Part shown: piece after piece, positions 42,750 through 52,241 of the stretch
Layout of the letters: each line of letters starts with the position of its first letter
Numbering within the stretch: position 1 is the first letter of the stretch
NCBI GenBank assembly: GCA_003599865.1
Contig: QZKS01000073.1
Location: 1 to 55,105, forward strand
Length of the DNA stretch: 55,105 nucleotides
Direction: 5' to 3'
DNA from: Desulfobacteraceae bacterium
GTDB taxonomy: Bacteria > Desulfobacterota > Desulfobacteria > Desulfobacterales > SURF-7
Notes under the pieces: model-generated
What the model saw: the letters and a program-made list of their open reading frames with translations, nothing else
What the model was told of the DNA's origin: nothing
The model's database searches: none
Translations under genes and position numbers: made by a program

Positions 42750-43982
42750 ATGGCACTGTTTCTGCTTAATTTGTATTTGCTTATTTATTTCATTCGGCCT
42801 GCCGAATGGATTCCTGCGCTCCAAAGCCCATGGCAATTATATGTCGGTATTCTTTCTCTTCTGCTGATTGTTGGAACATTCATCAAAAAGCCTGATTTAT
42901 TCAAGAAAGATAAGTTCGGAATATATATTTTTATTTTTTTTCTTATTTGCCTTGTCTCGAAAATCGCAACGGGCTGGTTTGGTGGGACCTGGATCTTCTT
43001 TCAGGAGTTTCTGCCTTCCATTGTTGTATACTACCTCACGGTTATTGCATGTGATTCCCTTAAAAAGTGTCAATCGCTTTTGTTTTTCCTTTGTATGCTT
43101 GCCTGTTTTTTCAGCGTTCATGCCATTATGCAAATCACTACAGGTTCCGGATTTGGCGGGCTTCTCCCCATTTACCGAAGCGGAGATCTTCTCCAGGCAT
43201 GCTGGTATGGTGTGTTTAATGACCCCAACGACCTCGGGCTGGCGCTGGTCGTCATCATGCCTTATATCGTATACCAGGCATTGCGCTATAGAATTTTATA
43301 TATTCTTTTTTTTGCACTGATCCTAGGAGGGATCTATTGTACAAATTCACGAGGGACTCTGGTGTCTTTACTTGCCGGACTTGGCATGTTTTTCATTTTT
43401 AAGAAAAAGAGCATGAAAGGACTGATAATCGCAGGATTTATGGCCGTTGCACTGTTTTTATTCGGTCCTTCCCGGGTTAGTGAAATAAATACGGTTGACG
43501 CATCTTCTTATGGCAGAATCGATGCCTGGTACGCAGGACTTAAGATGATGCAGAGCAGCCCTCTCATCGGAGTCGGACCGGGTGCTTTTACGGACCATCA
43601 TCCGATTACTGCTCACAACTCATATGTTCTTGCTGCTGCGGAAACCGGTTTTTTAGGTCTGATGTTTTATAATGGAGCAATACTGATTCCGATCCTGCTT
43701 GGAGCAAGAGTTCTTTTTCAGGAAAAAGAGAATGAAAATTTTGAACTTATGGCTTCCATATTGAGTTGTGCCATTGCCGGTGCCGTATCTATTTGTTTTA
43801 TTTCCCGTACATACATTATGGTTCCCTACATGATGTCCGGTATATTATATTCAGTATTTCATTCAGTTGCACCGGATCGTTTAACCAACGAAATGCAAAC
43901 GAGGCTGTCCATAAAACATCTTTTTCTTGTATCATTTTTGATGTTGTTTTTATTCTATCTCGCCATTGTATTCTTTCTGTAA
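42750..43982 (+). CDS. Wzy/WaaL-type O-antigen polymerase or ligase
   Basis: The product is 410 aa with about ten membrane helices. The N-terminus ALFLLNLYLLIYFIRPAEWIPALQ is typical of the putative O-glycosylation ligase found in exosortase loci. The periplasmic loop carries GVGPGAFTDHHPITAHNSYVLAAAETGFLGL, with the His and Arg residues of the Wzy_C domain (NSRGTLVSLLAG upstream). It polymerises repeat units or ligates them to protein or lipid. The choice between polymerase and ligase cannot be made from sequence alone. Confidence 0.88.
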   Translation: MALFLLNLYLLIYFIRPAEWIPALQSPWQLYVGILSLLLIVGTFIKKPDLFKKDKFGIYIFIFFLICLVSKIATGWFGGTWIFFQEFLPSIVVYYLTVIACDSLKKCQSLLFFLCMLACFFSVHAIMQITTGSGFGGLLPIYRSGDLLQACWYGVFNDPNDLGLALVVIMPYIVYQALRYRILYILFFALILGGIYCTNSRGTLVSLLAGLGMFFIFKKKSMKGLIIAGFMAVALFLFGPSRVSEINTVDASSYGRIDAWYAGLKMMQSSPLIGVGPGAFTDHHPITAHNSYVLAAAETGFLGLMFYNGAILIPILLGARVLFQEKENENFELMASILSCAIAGAVSICFISRTYIMVPYMMSGILYSVFHSVAPDRLTNEMQTRLSIKHLFLVSFLMLFLFYLAIVFFL

Positions 43983-44014
43983 TAACTGCATAATCGATTA
44001 GATTTATTATTATA

Positions 44015-44869
44015 ATGATAAATATATTCTCCGGAATTCCCGGTTATAATGCATTATCAAAAATAGTTTTGGCTCGTTTCGAAGTTCGAAAAACAGCCGA
44101 TAATACAAGTGCCGGTCCGGCATCTGATTTGCCTGACGCTCTTTCTGCAGCAGATATCCCTTCCGTTGCAGTATTGGGAACGGAAGATCGTGTGCTGGCA
44201 AATATCGATCAGGACGGATTCATGTTCGCAGTACACCCTTTGGATGTAACACTCTTTAATAAAAGAGAAAAGATGATACCCCGGTTGAGGTATAAACTGG
44301 ATATCGTGTTGTTCGGCAAGAAAGTCTGTTTCCGAAAAGCATTTGTCGGTTATCCACCTTATGCAAATCTGAAATATAAAATGTATTCATGGATGGGTTT
44401 GGGATTTTATACGGAAGCTGCCGCTCTCAAAAGACTCAAAGGGCTTTCATGCGTACCCCGTGTTCATCAAATTTTTCCAAAAGAACGAATATTGATGATG
44501 GATTATATCCATGGGGAAACCATTCAGCATTTTCTGTCTGAAAATACGGAAAATATTTTGGATATCGATTTGCCGGAAAACGACAAAATAGATGATCCGT
44601 CAAGAGAAAAAAGAGAAATCAGCGCTTTTTTCCGCCTGGCAAAAGATCGTTTTCAAGCCAACATCGAGAAGATATCAGAAGAAATATTTCAAAAAGGGGT
44701 TTGCCCATTGGATATCAAAACCGGTAACATCATTATCGGCCACAAAACCGGAAATTTATACTGGATCGATTTTGAGCGGGCATCCCTGAGTACCTTTCCG
44801 ACATATGCAGAGGATGTTAAGTCATATTATGAACTTCTCCATAGGTGGTTTGGGATTTCAGCGCAATAA
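44015..44869 (+). CDS. kinase-like protein of the exopolysaccharide locus
   Basis: The product is 284 aa. Residues 90-150 resemble an atypical kinase N-lobe (LFGKKVCFRKAFVG, with a possible ATP Lys; TEAAALKRLKGLSCVPRVHQIF; RILMMDYIHGETI). The catalytic loop reads GVCPLDIKTGNIIIG, a variant of HxDxxxxN in which the His is Pro, and WIDFERA stands for DFG. Related LPS- or RIO-type kinases phosphorylate sugars. It could phosphorylate a sugar of the repeat unit or be a pseudokinase. The first 70 residues are poorly conserved and the start is not certain. Confidence 0.7.
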   Translation: MINIFSGIPGYNALSKIVLARFEVRKTADNTSAGPASDLPDALSAADIPSVAVLGTEDRVLANIDQDGFMFAVHPLDVTLFNKREKMIPRLRYKLDIVLFGKKVCFRKAFVGYPPYANLKYKMYSWMGLGFYTEAAALKRLKGLSCVPRVHQIFPKERILMMDYIHGETIQHFLSENTENILDIDLPENDKIDDPSREKREISAFFRLAKDRFQANIEKISEEIFQKGVCPLDIKTGNIIIGHKTGNLYWIDFERASLSTFPTYAEDVKSYYELLHRWFGISAQ

Positions 44870-44913
44870 GATTGTTGTTTTGCGCCATAGCCTGACCATA
44901 AGAGAATTGAAGA

Positions 44914-45996
44914 ATGGAAAATAAATTACATATTGTTCACATGGTAAGCAGTTTTCAAGGTGGCGGATTGGAGCATTTCGTTATCCGTCTGGCACGAGAT
45001 CAGATTCTTATGGGGCATTTCGTGAGCATTGTTTCACTCCATGATGGTCCGCTTTTTCAACAGGCTCAGGAATTGGATATTGATTCTCATGTGTTGAGCA
45101 GCAATTCTAAAATTAAAAGGTTCATTCTGTGTTATCAGTTTTTCAGCAGCAAACCCCTGGAGATAATACATGCACATAACCCGACTGTTCTACATTATGC
45201 AACGATCGGAAAAATTGTCAGCGGCGCGAAATTGATCATGACGGATCATGCACAAACCCGAGGGATTGCACGAATTCCATCGGCCATTGAACGGAGGCTG
45301 ACAGACCGGGTTATTGCCGTGTCAGAGCATACGGCAAAGGATTCATCCCGATTCGGTTTTACGGGAGAAATAGAAGTCATTCATAATGGTGTGGATTTTA
45401 AACCGGCCGATATATCCAGAGAATCGGTACGGCTGAATCTGGGCCTGGATGATAGACCTTTGGTGATCAATGTCGCCGGTCTGTTGCCGGTAAAAGCCCA
45501 GGATATACTGATTCATGCAGTGGCCCTGCTGCGAGATTCGGGTACCAAAATGATGCTGCTGATCGCCGGTGATGGACCTGAACATGAAAAGTTGGTGAAT
45601 CTTTGCGGAGAATTGGACTTAAGCAGGGAATGGGTGCGTTTTCTGGGGTTTCGTTCAGACATTCCGGATTTACTGAATGCATCCGATATTTTTGCCCTTG
45701 TTTCCAGAAACGAAGGACTGCCCATTTCGATATTGGAAGCCATGTCTCATGGTTTGCCAATTGTTGCAACACCGGCCGGTGGCGTTAAAGAACTTGTCTG
45801 CGACGGGAAGCATGGTATCATCGTACCATTTGATGATGCTTCAAAGATAGCGGATGCCATTAAAAAACTGATTATGGATAAAACCCTTTGCACGTATTAC
45901 GGAGAAAATGGCAGAAAACACGCAGAGGACAATTTTTCTTTTCGCACCATGTCAATGAAATATATGGAAGTCTATCGAAATCTTATGGATTATTAA
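44914..45996 (+). CDS. GT4-family glycosyltransferase
   Basis: The product is 360 aa, GT-B fold. HMVSSFQGGGLEHFVIRLA at the start, VINVAGLLPVKAQDILIHAV, and ALVSRNEGLPISILEAMSHGLPIVATPAGGVKELV with the E(x7)E nucleotide-sugar motif identify a retaining glycosyltransferase. It ends three bases before the next glycosyltransferase gene. The sugar is unknown. Confidence 0.93.
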   Translation: MENKLHIVHMVSSFQGGGLEHFVIRLARDQILMGHFVSIVSLHDGPLFQQAQELDIDSHVLSSNSKIKRFILCYQFFSSKPLEIIHAHNPTVLHYATIGKIVSGAKLIMTDHAQTRGIARIPSAIERRLTDRVIAVSEHTAKDSSRFGFTGEIEVIHNGVDFKPADISRESVRLNLGLDDRPLVINVAGLLPVKAQDILIHAVALLRDSGTKMMLLIAGDGPEHEKLVNLCGELDLSREWVRFLGFRSDIPDLLNASDIFALVSRNEGLPISILEAMSHGLPIVATPAGGVKELVCDGKHGIIVPFDDASKIADAIKKLIMDKTLCTYYGENGRKHAEDNFSFRTMSMKYMEVYRNLMDY

Positions 45997-45998
45997 AG

Positions 45999-47174
45999 AT
46001 GAAAGTTCTCGTTTTTACCAGCCATTTCCCGGAAAAAGCTGCGCCGACCCGTGCCACATACAATTTAAACACGTTTCGTGAGCTTGCAAAACTGGTTGAT
46101 TTAGAAATTGTATGCCCGAAACCCTGGTGGGGTTATCTAAATCAAGAACAATCCATTCCAAGAATTTATACTGAGGACGTCTACGGTATACATGCTTCAT
46201 ACATCACTTATTGGTCGGTTCCGGGGCTTTCATTCCTACACGGTGCCGCCATGGTTGCATCCCTGTATTCCTATATGCGGCAATATTTAAAAAAACATGC
46301 CTTTGATATCATTCTGGCAACCTGGGCATATCCTGATAGTATGGCAGCCGCCTTTTTTGCCGGACTTGCCGATTGTCCCTTAGTGACAGTGGTTTTGGGA
46401 AGTGATATCAATGAGCTGACAAATCGTAAACTATTAAAACCTCAGATAAAGTGGACATTGGGAAAATCAACGAGAATCGTATCGGTAAGCCATGCAATGG
46501 CTGATAAGATAGCAAGCCTTGGTATTGATCCGGATAAAATAACCGTTCAGCACAATGGTGTTGATGGGAATCTGTTTTCAATAAGAGACAAACATAAAGC
46601 CAGAACGATGCTTGGGTTGCCATCGCATGAAAAATTAATTGTATTTGTAGGGAATCTCTCACCTGAAAAGGGTATAGACACCCTGATAAAGGCGGTATCC
46701 AACCTTGTTAAAGAAGAGAGCCGGAAACACATCAGGTGTGCAGTAATTGGCGATGGCGTGATGAAATCGGAATTATTATCCATTTCTCAACAGCTTGGTC
46801 TTGCGGATAATATGATATTTACCGGAAGACTCCTTCCGCAGGAGATATCCATCTGGCTTAATGCATGTGACGTTTTCTGTTTGCCCAGCAACAGAGAAGG
46901 TTGCCCCAATGTCATTCTTGAAGCATTGGCTTCCGGATGCCCGGTGGTTGCATCCAAAGTGGGTGGAATTCCTGAATTACTGAATAAAGAAAATGGGTTA
47001 TTAGCTCAACCTAAGAATGATAAGCAGTTGTCCATTTGTTTGAATACAGCACTTGAAAAAGAATGGAATCCGGACAGTCTGAGACGATCGGTTGAATATC
47101 TTTCATGGGAATCGATTGGATTGACGTATAAAAAAATGTTTGAAGAAATTCAGGAGTTATCAACGGAAGCATGA
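45999..47174 (+). CDS. GT4-family glycosyltransferase
   Basis: The product is 391 aa from the ATG at 45999, two bases after the previous stop; a longer in-frame open stretch starting at 45888 lies inside the previous gene and is not used. MKVLVFTSHFPEKAAPTRATYNLNTF is a normal GT-B start. IVFVGNLSPEKGIDTLIKAV and LPSNREGCPNVILEALASGCPVVASKVGGIPELL with E(x7)E identify the donor site. It overlaps the following oxidoreductase gene by four bases. Confidence 0.93.
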   Translation: MKVLVFTSHFPEKAAPTRATYNLNTFRELAKLVDLEIVCPKPWWGYLNQEQSIPRIYTEDVYGIHASYITYWSVPGLSFLHGAAMVASLYSYMRQYLKKHAFDIILATWAYPDSMAAAFFAGLADCPLVTVVLGSDINELTNRKLLKPQIKWTLGKSTRIVSVSHAMADKIASLGIDPDKITVQHNGVDGNLFSIRDKHKARTMLGLPSHEKLIVFVGNLSPEKGIDTLIKAVSNLVKEESRKHIRCAVIGDGVMKSELLSISQQLGLADNMIFTGRLLPQEISIWLNACDVFCLPSNREGCPNVILEALASGCPVVASKVGGIPELLNKENGLLAQPKNDKQLSICLNTALEKEWNPDSLRRSVEYLSWESIGLTYKKMFEEIQELSTEA

Positions 47175-48256
47175 TGAAATTAAAAATTGCTCTTGTCGGC
47201 TGTGGTCAAATTGCAGATGGTCATGCAGGGGAAATCAAGAAAATAGCCAATGCAGAATTGGTCGGGGTGTGCGATATTGAACCGATTATGGCTGAACAAC
47301 TGGCGATGAGGTTCAATATCCCTGCTTATTTCAGTAATTTTTCAGAAATGCTGAATAGATGCAGACCGGATGTTGTTCACATTTGTACACCGCCTGCTTC
47401 TCATTTGCCATTGGTAAAAGAAGCTGTTACAGCCGGCTGCCATGTCTATGTAGAAAAACCTCTTGCCATGGATTACGATCAGTGCCTTGCGTTAGTCGAT
47501 CTTGTTTTGTCATCCAATAGGAAAATTACGATCGGGCATAACAGTGAATTCGATCCCCCCAGCCTTGATATGAGAAAGCTGGTCGAAAAAGGAGTGCTGG
47601 GAGATCCGGTTCATATCGAAAGCTGGTTTGGTTATAGTTTAGCCGGGCCATTTGGAAAAGCCATTCTTTCATCTCCCGACCACTGGGTCCATCGGCTGCC
47701 GGGAAAATTGTTTCAAAATAATATCAACCATTTGTTAAATAAAATTACGGAATTTGTTAAAGATGAAAGACCATATGTTCATGCAACAGCCTGGAAAAGT
47801 TATTTTTTACCAAAATATGGAGATATCCGGGATGATCTGTTTGATGAACTTCGTATCACCATAAAAGGTAAAGATGTTTCAGCGTACGGGACATTTACAT
47901 CAAATGTCAAACCGGTTGCTCAGTTCACCAAACTATATGGAACAAAAGGTATTATTGAGGTTGATTACAATTCTCGTGTTGTTACGGTTGAACCGGGTGC
48001 AGGTTTGCCGAGCGCTATCGGTCGGCTGGTTTCAGGTTTTTCACGTTCAAAGGCATATGCAAAATCTTCATTTCAAAACCTGTGGAGATTCATGAAAAAC
48101 GAATATCATTATTTTGCAGGTTTAAATTATCTGATAACCAGGTTTTATGAAAGTATTCTCCAAGACAAACCTTTACCGATTTCAACGACGGATATGCTTC
48201 GAATTTCCTGGATCATGGATGAAATTTTCAGGCAAATCAATAACAATAAGGAATAA
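47171..48256 (+). CDS. Gfo/Idh/MocA-family oxidoreductase
   Basis: The product is 361 aa. The Rossmann start is KIALVGCGQIADGHAGEI, and the family signature HVYVEKPLAMDYDQ has the catalytic Lys of EKP. The C-terminal domain (from about 125) covers substrate binding. It oxidises or reduces a sugar or sugar nucleotide with NAD(P). In EPS loci such enzymes make UDP-linked keto or uronic sugars. It is coupled by ATGA to the glycosyltransferase gene and followed three bases later by an epimerase gene. Confidence 0.9.
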   Translation: MMKLKIALVGCGQIADGHAGEIKKIANAELVGVCDIEPIMAEQLAMRFNIPAYFSNFSEMLNRCRPDVVHICTPPASHLPLVKEAVTAGCHVYVEKPLAMDYDQCLALVDLVLSSNRKITIGHNSEFDPPSLDMRKLVEKGVLGDPVHIESWFGYSLAGPFGKAILSSPDHWVHRLPGKLFQNNINHLLNKITEFVKDERPYVHATAWKSYFLPKYGDIRDDLFDELRITIKGKDVSAYGTFTSNVKPVAQFTKLYGTKGIIEVDYNSRVVTVEPGAGLPSAIGRLVSGFSRSKAYAKSSFQNLWRFMKNEYHYFAGLNYLITRFYESILQDKPLPISTTDMLRISWIMDEIFRQINNNKE

Positions 48257-48259
48257 ACT

Positions 48260-49282
48260 TTGAAAGTATTAGTTACGGGTGCGAACGGTTTTCTGGGAAG
48301 CAAGCTTGTAGAAAAGCTACTATCTTTAACTGATTATGAGATCAGATGTTTTGTCAGGTCGGATCAGAATTTACATAAAATCATTGAACTGTCAAAAGAA
48401 AATGAAGGAAGGGTAGAGATCATCAGGGGATCTCTGCTTAATCCTTCTGATTGTTTGCTCGCTGCCGATGGCATCGATATTGTCTTTCACCTGGCAGCGG
48501 CGACAAGTGGCGCCCCTGCAGAGATGTTTTTAAATAGTTCGGTTGCAACCGACCGTCTGATGTCTGCCGTTATTTCCTCTGACACGAATACCAGGATTGT
48601 ATTCTGCAGTTCTTTTTCTGTATATGGGACTTCAACTCTACCAGTTGGCGCCATGATTAATGAACAGACACCTCTGGAAGAAAATCCGACTGCCCGCGAT
48701 ATCTATGCATTAACAAAGTATCATCAGGAACAGATAATGCTGAAATATCACAGAGAAAAAAAACTTCCGCTGACCATTTTACGGCCGGGTGTTATTTATG
48801 GACCCGGGAGCAGCGGGATTTCGGGAAGGGTCGGCATCAATCTTTTTGGTCTTTTCCTGCTTATGGGCAATCATAATCTTCTTCCATTAACCTATGTTGA
48901 TAACTGTGCTGAGGCTTTTGTAATCGCATCACAAAAATCAACCTTTCAGAATGATATTTATAATGTCGTTGATGATAATCTGGTAACCTGTAAGGAGTTT
49001 TTACATTTGTACAGGAAAAACGTTAAAAAAATCCATTATATTCCATTACATTACAGCATCATTCTAATTCTTTCTTTTCTTTGTGAAAAATATTACGCGT
49101 ATTCCAATGGTCAGCTTCCCGATATTTTTACCAGATATAAATCCTCTTCGATTTGGCGGAATCGGAACTATACAAATAACAAGCTGAAATCCATTGGCTG
49201 GAAGCCCGGGATCAGCACGGGTGAGGGGTTAACCAGTCATTTTTCTTATTTAAAAATGGCCGGCAGACAGGATCGGATGTAA
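48260..49282 (+). CDS. NAD-dependent epimerase/dehydratase (extended SDR)
   Basis: The product is 340 aa from a TTG start supported by AAGGA eight bases upstream. TGANGFLGSKLVEKL (about 6-20) is the cofactor motif. FCSSFSVYG and the YALTKYHQE segment (Tyr-x-x-x-Lys) are catalytic, and LRPGVIYGPG is typical. It would epimerise, dehydrate or reduce a nucleotide sugar. It pairs with the preceding oxidoreductase in the donor-sugar branch of the locus. Confidence 0.9.
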   Translation: MKVLVTGANGFLGSKLVEKLLSLTDYEIRCFVRSDQNLHKIIELSKENEGRVEIIRGSLLNPSDCLLAADGIDIVFHLAAATSGAPAEMFLNSSVATDRLMSAVISSDTNTRIVFCSSFSVYGTSTLPVGAMINEQTPLEENPTARDIYALTKYHQEQIMLKYHREKKLPLTILRPGVIYGPGSSGISGRVGINLFGLFLLMGNHNLLPLTYVDNCAEAFVIASQKSTFQNDIYNVVDDNLVTCKEFLHLYRKNVKKIHYIPLHYSIILILSFLCEKYYAYSNGQLPDIFTRYKSSSIWRNRNYTNNKLKSIGWKPGISTGEGLTSHFSYLKMAGRQDRM

Positions 49283-49408
49283 TCTGTTTGAAAGATTTTC
49301 ATTACTACCGGCGAACAGACAATTATTCGTTCAGTATTTATTTTTTAGAGACAAGGATCCGATAGGGTGATTGGCTAAATTCAAATCAGGCGCTGTGCAG
49401 GTTCCCAT

Positions 49409-50707
49409 ATGAAAAAGGTACTTATTATTTCTTATGTTTTCCCTCCCACAGGAGGGGCGGGAGTACAAAGAATATCCAAATTTGTTAAAAATTTGGTAAA
49501 ATTTGACTGGACAATATCTGTGCTAACCGCACTAAATCCGTCCGTCCCCACGTCAGATGATTCTCTTTTGTCAGATATTCCTGAAAGTATTCAAATTTAC
49601 AGATCAAGAACCCTGGAACCGAAATATACCTTTAAGTCTGGTTTTAAAAAAAATGTACAAGAATCCGGAGGCTTTTTCGGAAAATTAAAAGAAATAATAA
49701 AAACTTTGATAAAAGCAGCTCTTCTCCCTGATCCGCAAGTCCTATGGTGGCCCTTGTCATCCATTTCTTTGTTTCAAATTATCTTGAAAAATAAAATCGA
49801 TGTAATATTTGTATCCGGCCCGCCTTTTTCAGCCTTACTGTTTGCGGTCTTTTGGGGGAAGCTTTTTAAAATACCTGTTGTTTCAGATTTCAGAGATGAG
49901 TGGACTTTTTCAAGAAATACATGGGAGCATTTGCCGAAATTGAACTTCATCAGACACCTTGACAGAAAGTTTGAAAAATATGTCGTGAAGAATTCTATAT
50001 ATATTACGGTGGCCTCTCCATTTTATGAAAAAGATATAAAAAAAAATTACGGCATAAAAAATTGCGAAACCATTACAAATGGTTTTGATCGTGAAGATTT
50101 TAAATTCAACAAAAATTTTGATCATGATTTTTTGATAGATGAAAATAAAATCAATTTTGTATATTCCGGAACAGTATGGAGTGCAACCTCTCTTTGTCCA
50201 TTTATAAAAGCACTTGAAAATTTGATTGCGCAAGAACCTGCTTTAACTAGAAAAATACAGCTTCTTGTGATTGGCAGAGTCGTTCCTGAAGAAGAATATT
50301 ATTTCAGGCATGTCTCTAAACTCGGGATCGTAAAACTGCTTGGTTATATTGATCATGACCTTCTGATTCAATATATTTCCTCCGCCGATATCCTGTTGCT
50401 GTCATTAGCGAATTTGCATGGTTCTGAAAAAATCATTCCCGGTAAAATTTTTGAATATATGATGTGTAAAGCTCCTGTTTTATCGATGATTCCCAATGGG
50501 GCATGCTCTGAAATTATTTCAAAAATAAAAGGGTTCTATATTGTTGATCCGGACAATATCGATACAATTGAAAAGATAATAAGTGATTTTGCTGCCAGGC
50601 CAAAAAAATCTTTGCCTGTAAACAAGACCGGCATTGAGTACTTTAGCCGATATTATTTAACAAAACAATTAAGTCATATTTTGGATGTCTCTGCCGGCCA
50701 TCATTAA
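49409..50707 (+). CDS. GT4-like glycosyltransferase
   Basis: The product is 432 aa. The start KKVLIISYVFPPTGGAGVQRISKFVKNLVKF is the usual GT-B N-terminus of this branch, with SDFRDEWTFSRNTWEH and SGTVWSATSLCPF in the middle. The donor-site region reads GSEKIIPGKIFEYMMCKAPVLSMIPNGACSEII. Codon use is strikingly AT-rich even compared with its neighbours. It is the last plus-strand gene before the convergent acyltransferase. Confidence 0.85.
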   Translation: MKKVLIISYVFPPTGGAGVQRISKFVKNLVKFDWTISVLTALNPSVPTSDDSLLSDIPESIQIYRSRTLEPKYTFKSGFKKNVQESGGFFGKLKEIIKTLIKAALLPDPQVLWWPLSSISLFQIILKNKIDVIFVSGPPFSALLFAVFWGKLFKIPVVSDFRDEWTFSRNTWEHLPKLNFIRHLDRKFEKYVVKNSIYITVASPFYEKDIKKNYGIKNCETITNGFDREDFKFNKNFDHDFLIDENKINFVYSGTVWSATSLCPFIKALENLIAQEPALTRKIQLLVIGRVVPEEEYYFRHVSKLGIVKLLGYIDHDLLIQYISSADILLLSLANLHGSEKIIPGKIFEYMMCKAPVLSMIPNGACSEIISKIKGFYIVDPDNIDTIEKIISDFAARPKKSLPVNKTGIEYFSRYYLTKQLSHILDVSAGHH

Positions 50708-50745
50708 TCGGATCATTCCATTACATTCCGGGAATATGAAAACGC

Positions 50746-50771
50746 AAACCGGAAGAATATACATCCGGTTT
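50746..50771. terminator. bidirectional terminator between convergent genes
   Basis: An 8-bp stem AAACCGGA/TCCGGTTT with a 10-base loop lies between the glycosyltransferase stop (50707) and the acyltransferase stop (50778). Short T-runs follow in each direction, so termination is likely but not strong. Confidence 0.6.
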
Positions 50772-50777
50772 TAAGGA

Positions 50778-51908
50778 TTACATTTTCAGATAAGCGGTAC
50801 GCGCGATTTTTGATATGATGATCGATATTCCAAGTATAAAAACAAAAAAAAGGATAAAACCGACTGCAATTGAAAGCGGGTTTGGTTGAATAAAAAACAT
50901 ATTGTATTTTATCAAAAAAACACCGTGAACAAGAAACAGCTCATAGGAATATCTCCCCAGAAACAGTAGAAAACGGCTATTAAATCCTTTTTCTCCCATA
51001 TAGCTGACAATAACAAAAATGCTTAAGCTGAGAAGAATGCTGTTTCCCTCTGCGATAAATGTGAGTATGATACTCGGTATCGAATGCACAAGATATGGCC
51101 AAATTTGTTCACTATCGATTATCATTTTGTAGACAATTGCAATAAACATAGAAGCTACGGCGAAGCCCACAATTGTTTTTTGATTGGCATCCCATAATCT
51201 ATTCAGCTTTTTATAGTAGCATGCGATGATACAGCCTGTTGGAAATGACAGGAATTGATACCAGCCAAAATGAAAAAAATAGTATTCGGAAAGTGTGAAA
51301 CCTGTTCCAAGAAACAAGTAAATTAAGGTCCTTCTATAAATTGTTATATTCTTTTGTAAGATAAAAAAAATCACATACCAGCACAGAATAAGTGTTATGA
51401 ACCATCTTACATAATCCAGATGATAAAGATCGGTTGTTACATTTACTCCGAACAATGTCAGTATCATACTTTTTGTGTTTAAAATTTTGTTCAATACAAT
51501 ATAATCCAAGAGTAAGATCAATACAGTGGTGATCCAGTATGGAACCATGACCCTGTTGATTCTTTTACGTAAGAATTTTTTTAATTCAATTTTTTTACTG
51601 CCACTTGAAATTGTCAGGCCAAAACCGGAAAGAATAAGAAACATTGAAACAGCATCACCGGATAGTACCAGATACGGTCTTTGTTTTGCGACATGAACCC
51701 AAAGATGCCCCAATACCACTAAAAATATGGCGAGCCCTTTTAATTGTTCCGTATGTTGAAAATGCAGCAAACCGGATGTTTTTTCATGCTTTCTATTTTT
51801 AAATAATAGTGTGGTGAGTATAAACAAGGAAAGGATAATGATATTGGTTAATTCAGGAGAATGAATTTCAAGTTTTATCTGTTCATAATTCTGAAAGAAG
51901 GCTGTCAT
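50778..51908 (-). CDS. acyltransferase 3 family membrane protein (OafA-like)
   Basis: The product is 376 aa with about ten membrane helices. QLKGLAIFLVVLGHLWVHV holds the catalytic His of the family (R/K-x10-H pattern), SMFLILSGFGLTIS the second signature, and KKFLRKRINRVMVPYWITTVL the third. Such enzymes O-acetylate or otherwise acylate surface sugars from the periplasmic face. It is on the opposite strand to the EPS genes, so it has its own promoter, which I did not identify. Confidence 0.88.
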   Translation of the reverse strand: MTAFFQNYEQIKLEIHSPELTNIIILSLFILTTLLFKNRKHEKTSGLLHFQHTEQLKGLAIFLVVLGHLWVHVAKQRPYLVLSGDAVSMFLILSGFGLTISSGSKKIELKKFLRKRINRVMVPYWITTVLILLLDYIVLNKILNTKSMILTLFGVNVTTDLYHLDYVRWFITLILCWYVIFFILQKNITIYRRTLIYLFLGTGFTLSEYYFFHFGWYQFLSFPTGCIIACYYKKLNRLWDANQKTIVGFAVASMFIAIVYKMIIDSEQIWPYLVHSIPSIILTFIAEGNSILLSLSIFVIVSYMGEKGFNSRFLLFLGRYSYELFLVHGVFLIKYNMFFIQPNPLSIAVGFILFFVFILGISIIISKIARTAYLKM

Positions 51909-52241
51909 CTTTTTAGCAATGGAAAATTATTTTTATCATATCGGAATATTAAAACAAAAGTGAATTGTACACTATCGGTTAGGAACTGGGAATTCGAGCC
52001 GGCTTCCCATTCTTTTTTGATATACAGCCTTAAAATATTCCCTGACTTTCCGCAAGGGTGAAATATATTGCTTATGAAAATCCATTCTGAGTTAAAGCCG
52101 TAACATACATTATGACAGGAGAAGAGGGCAGGACAGGTTTATAACCCTCACGCAGTCATGGAACTGTACGGATTGAATTGGTACAAGACTTGCTTGGAAT
52201 TCTCAGTCAGATTGTTGTAATTCATTTAAAGGAGATTAAAA
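51909..52241. other. gene-free region with sigma-54 promoter
   Basis: These 333 bases separate the divergent acyltransferase and beta-helix genes. The only clear signal is the sigma-54 promoter at 52178-52194. I see no inverted repeats that would serve as an enhancer site, though one would be expected 80-200 bases upstream. No gene is supported here on either strand. Confidence 0.6.
52178..52194 (+). promoter_or_regulatory. sigma-54 (RpoN) promoter
   Basis: TTGGTACAAGACTTGCT has GG at -24 and GC at -12 exactly ten bases apart and agrees with the consensus TGGCAC-N5-TTGCW at nearly every position. A start near 52205 would leave a short leader with AAGGAG before the ATG at 52242. Sigma-54 control is known for some exosortase-system loci and their secreted proteins. 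Confidence 0.85.
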
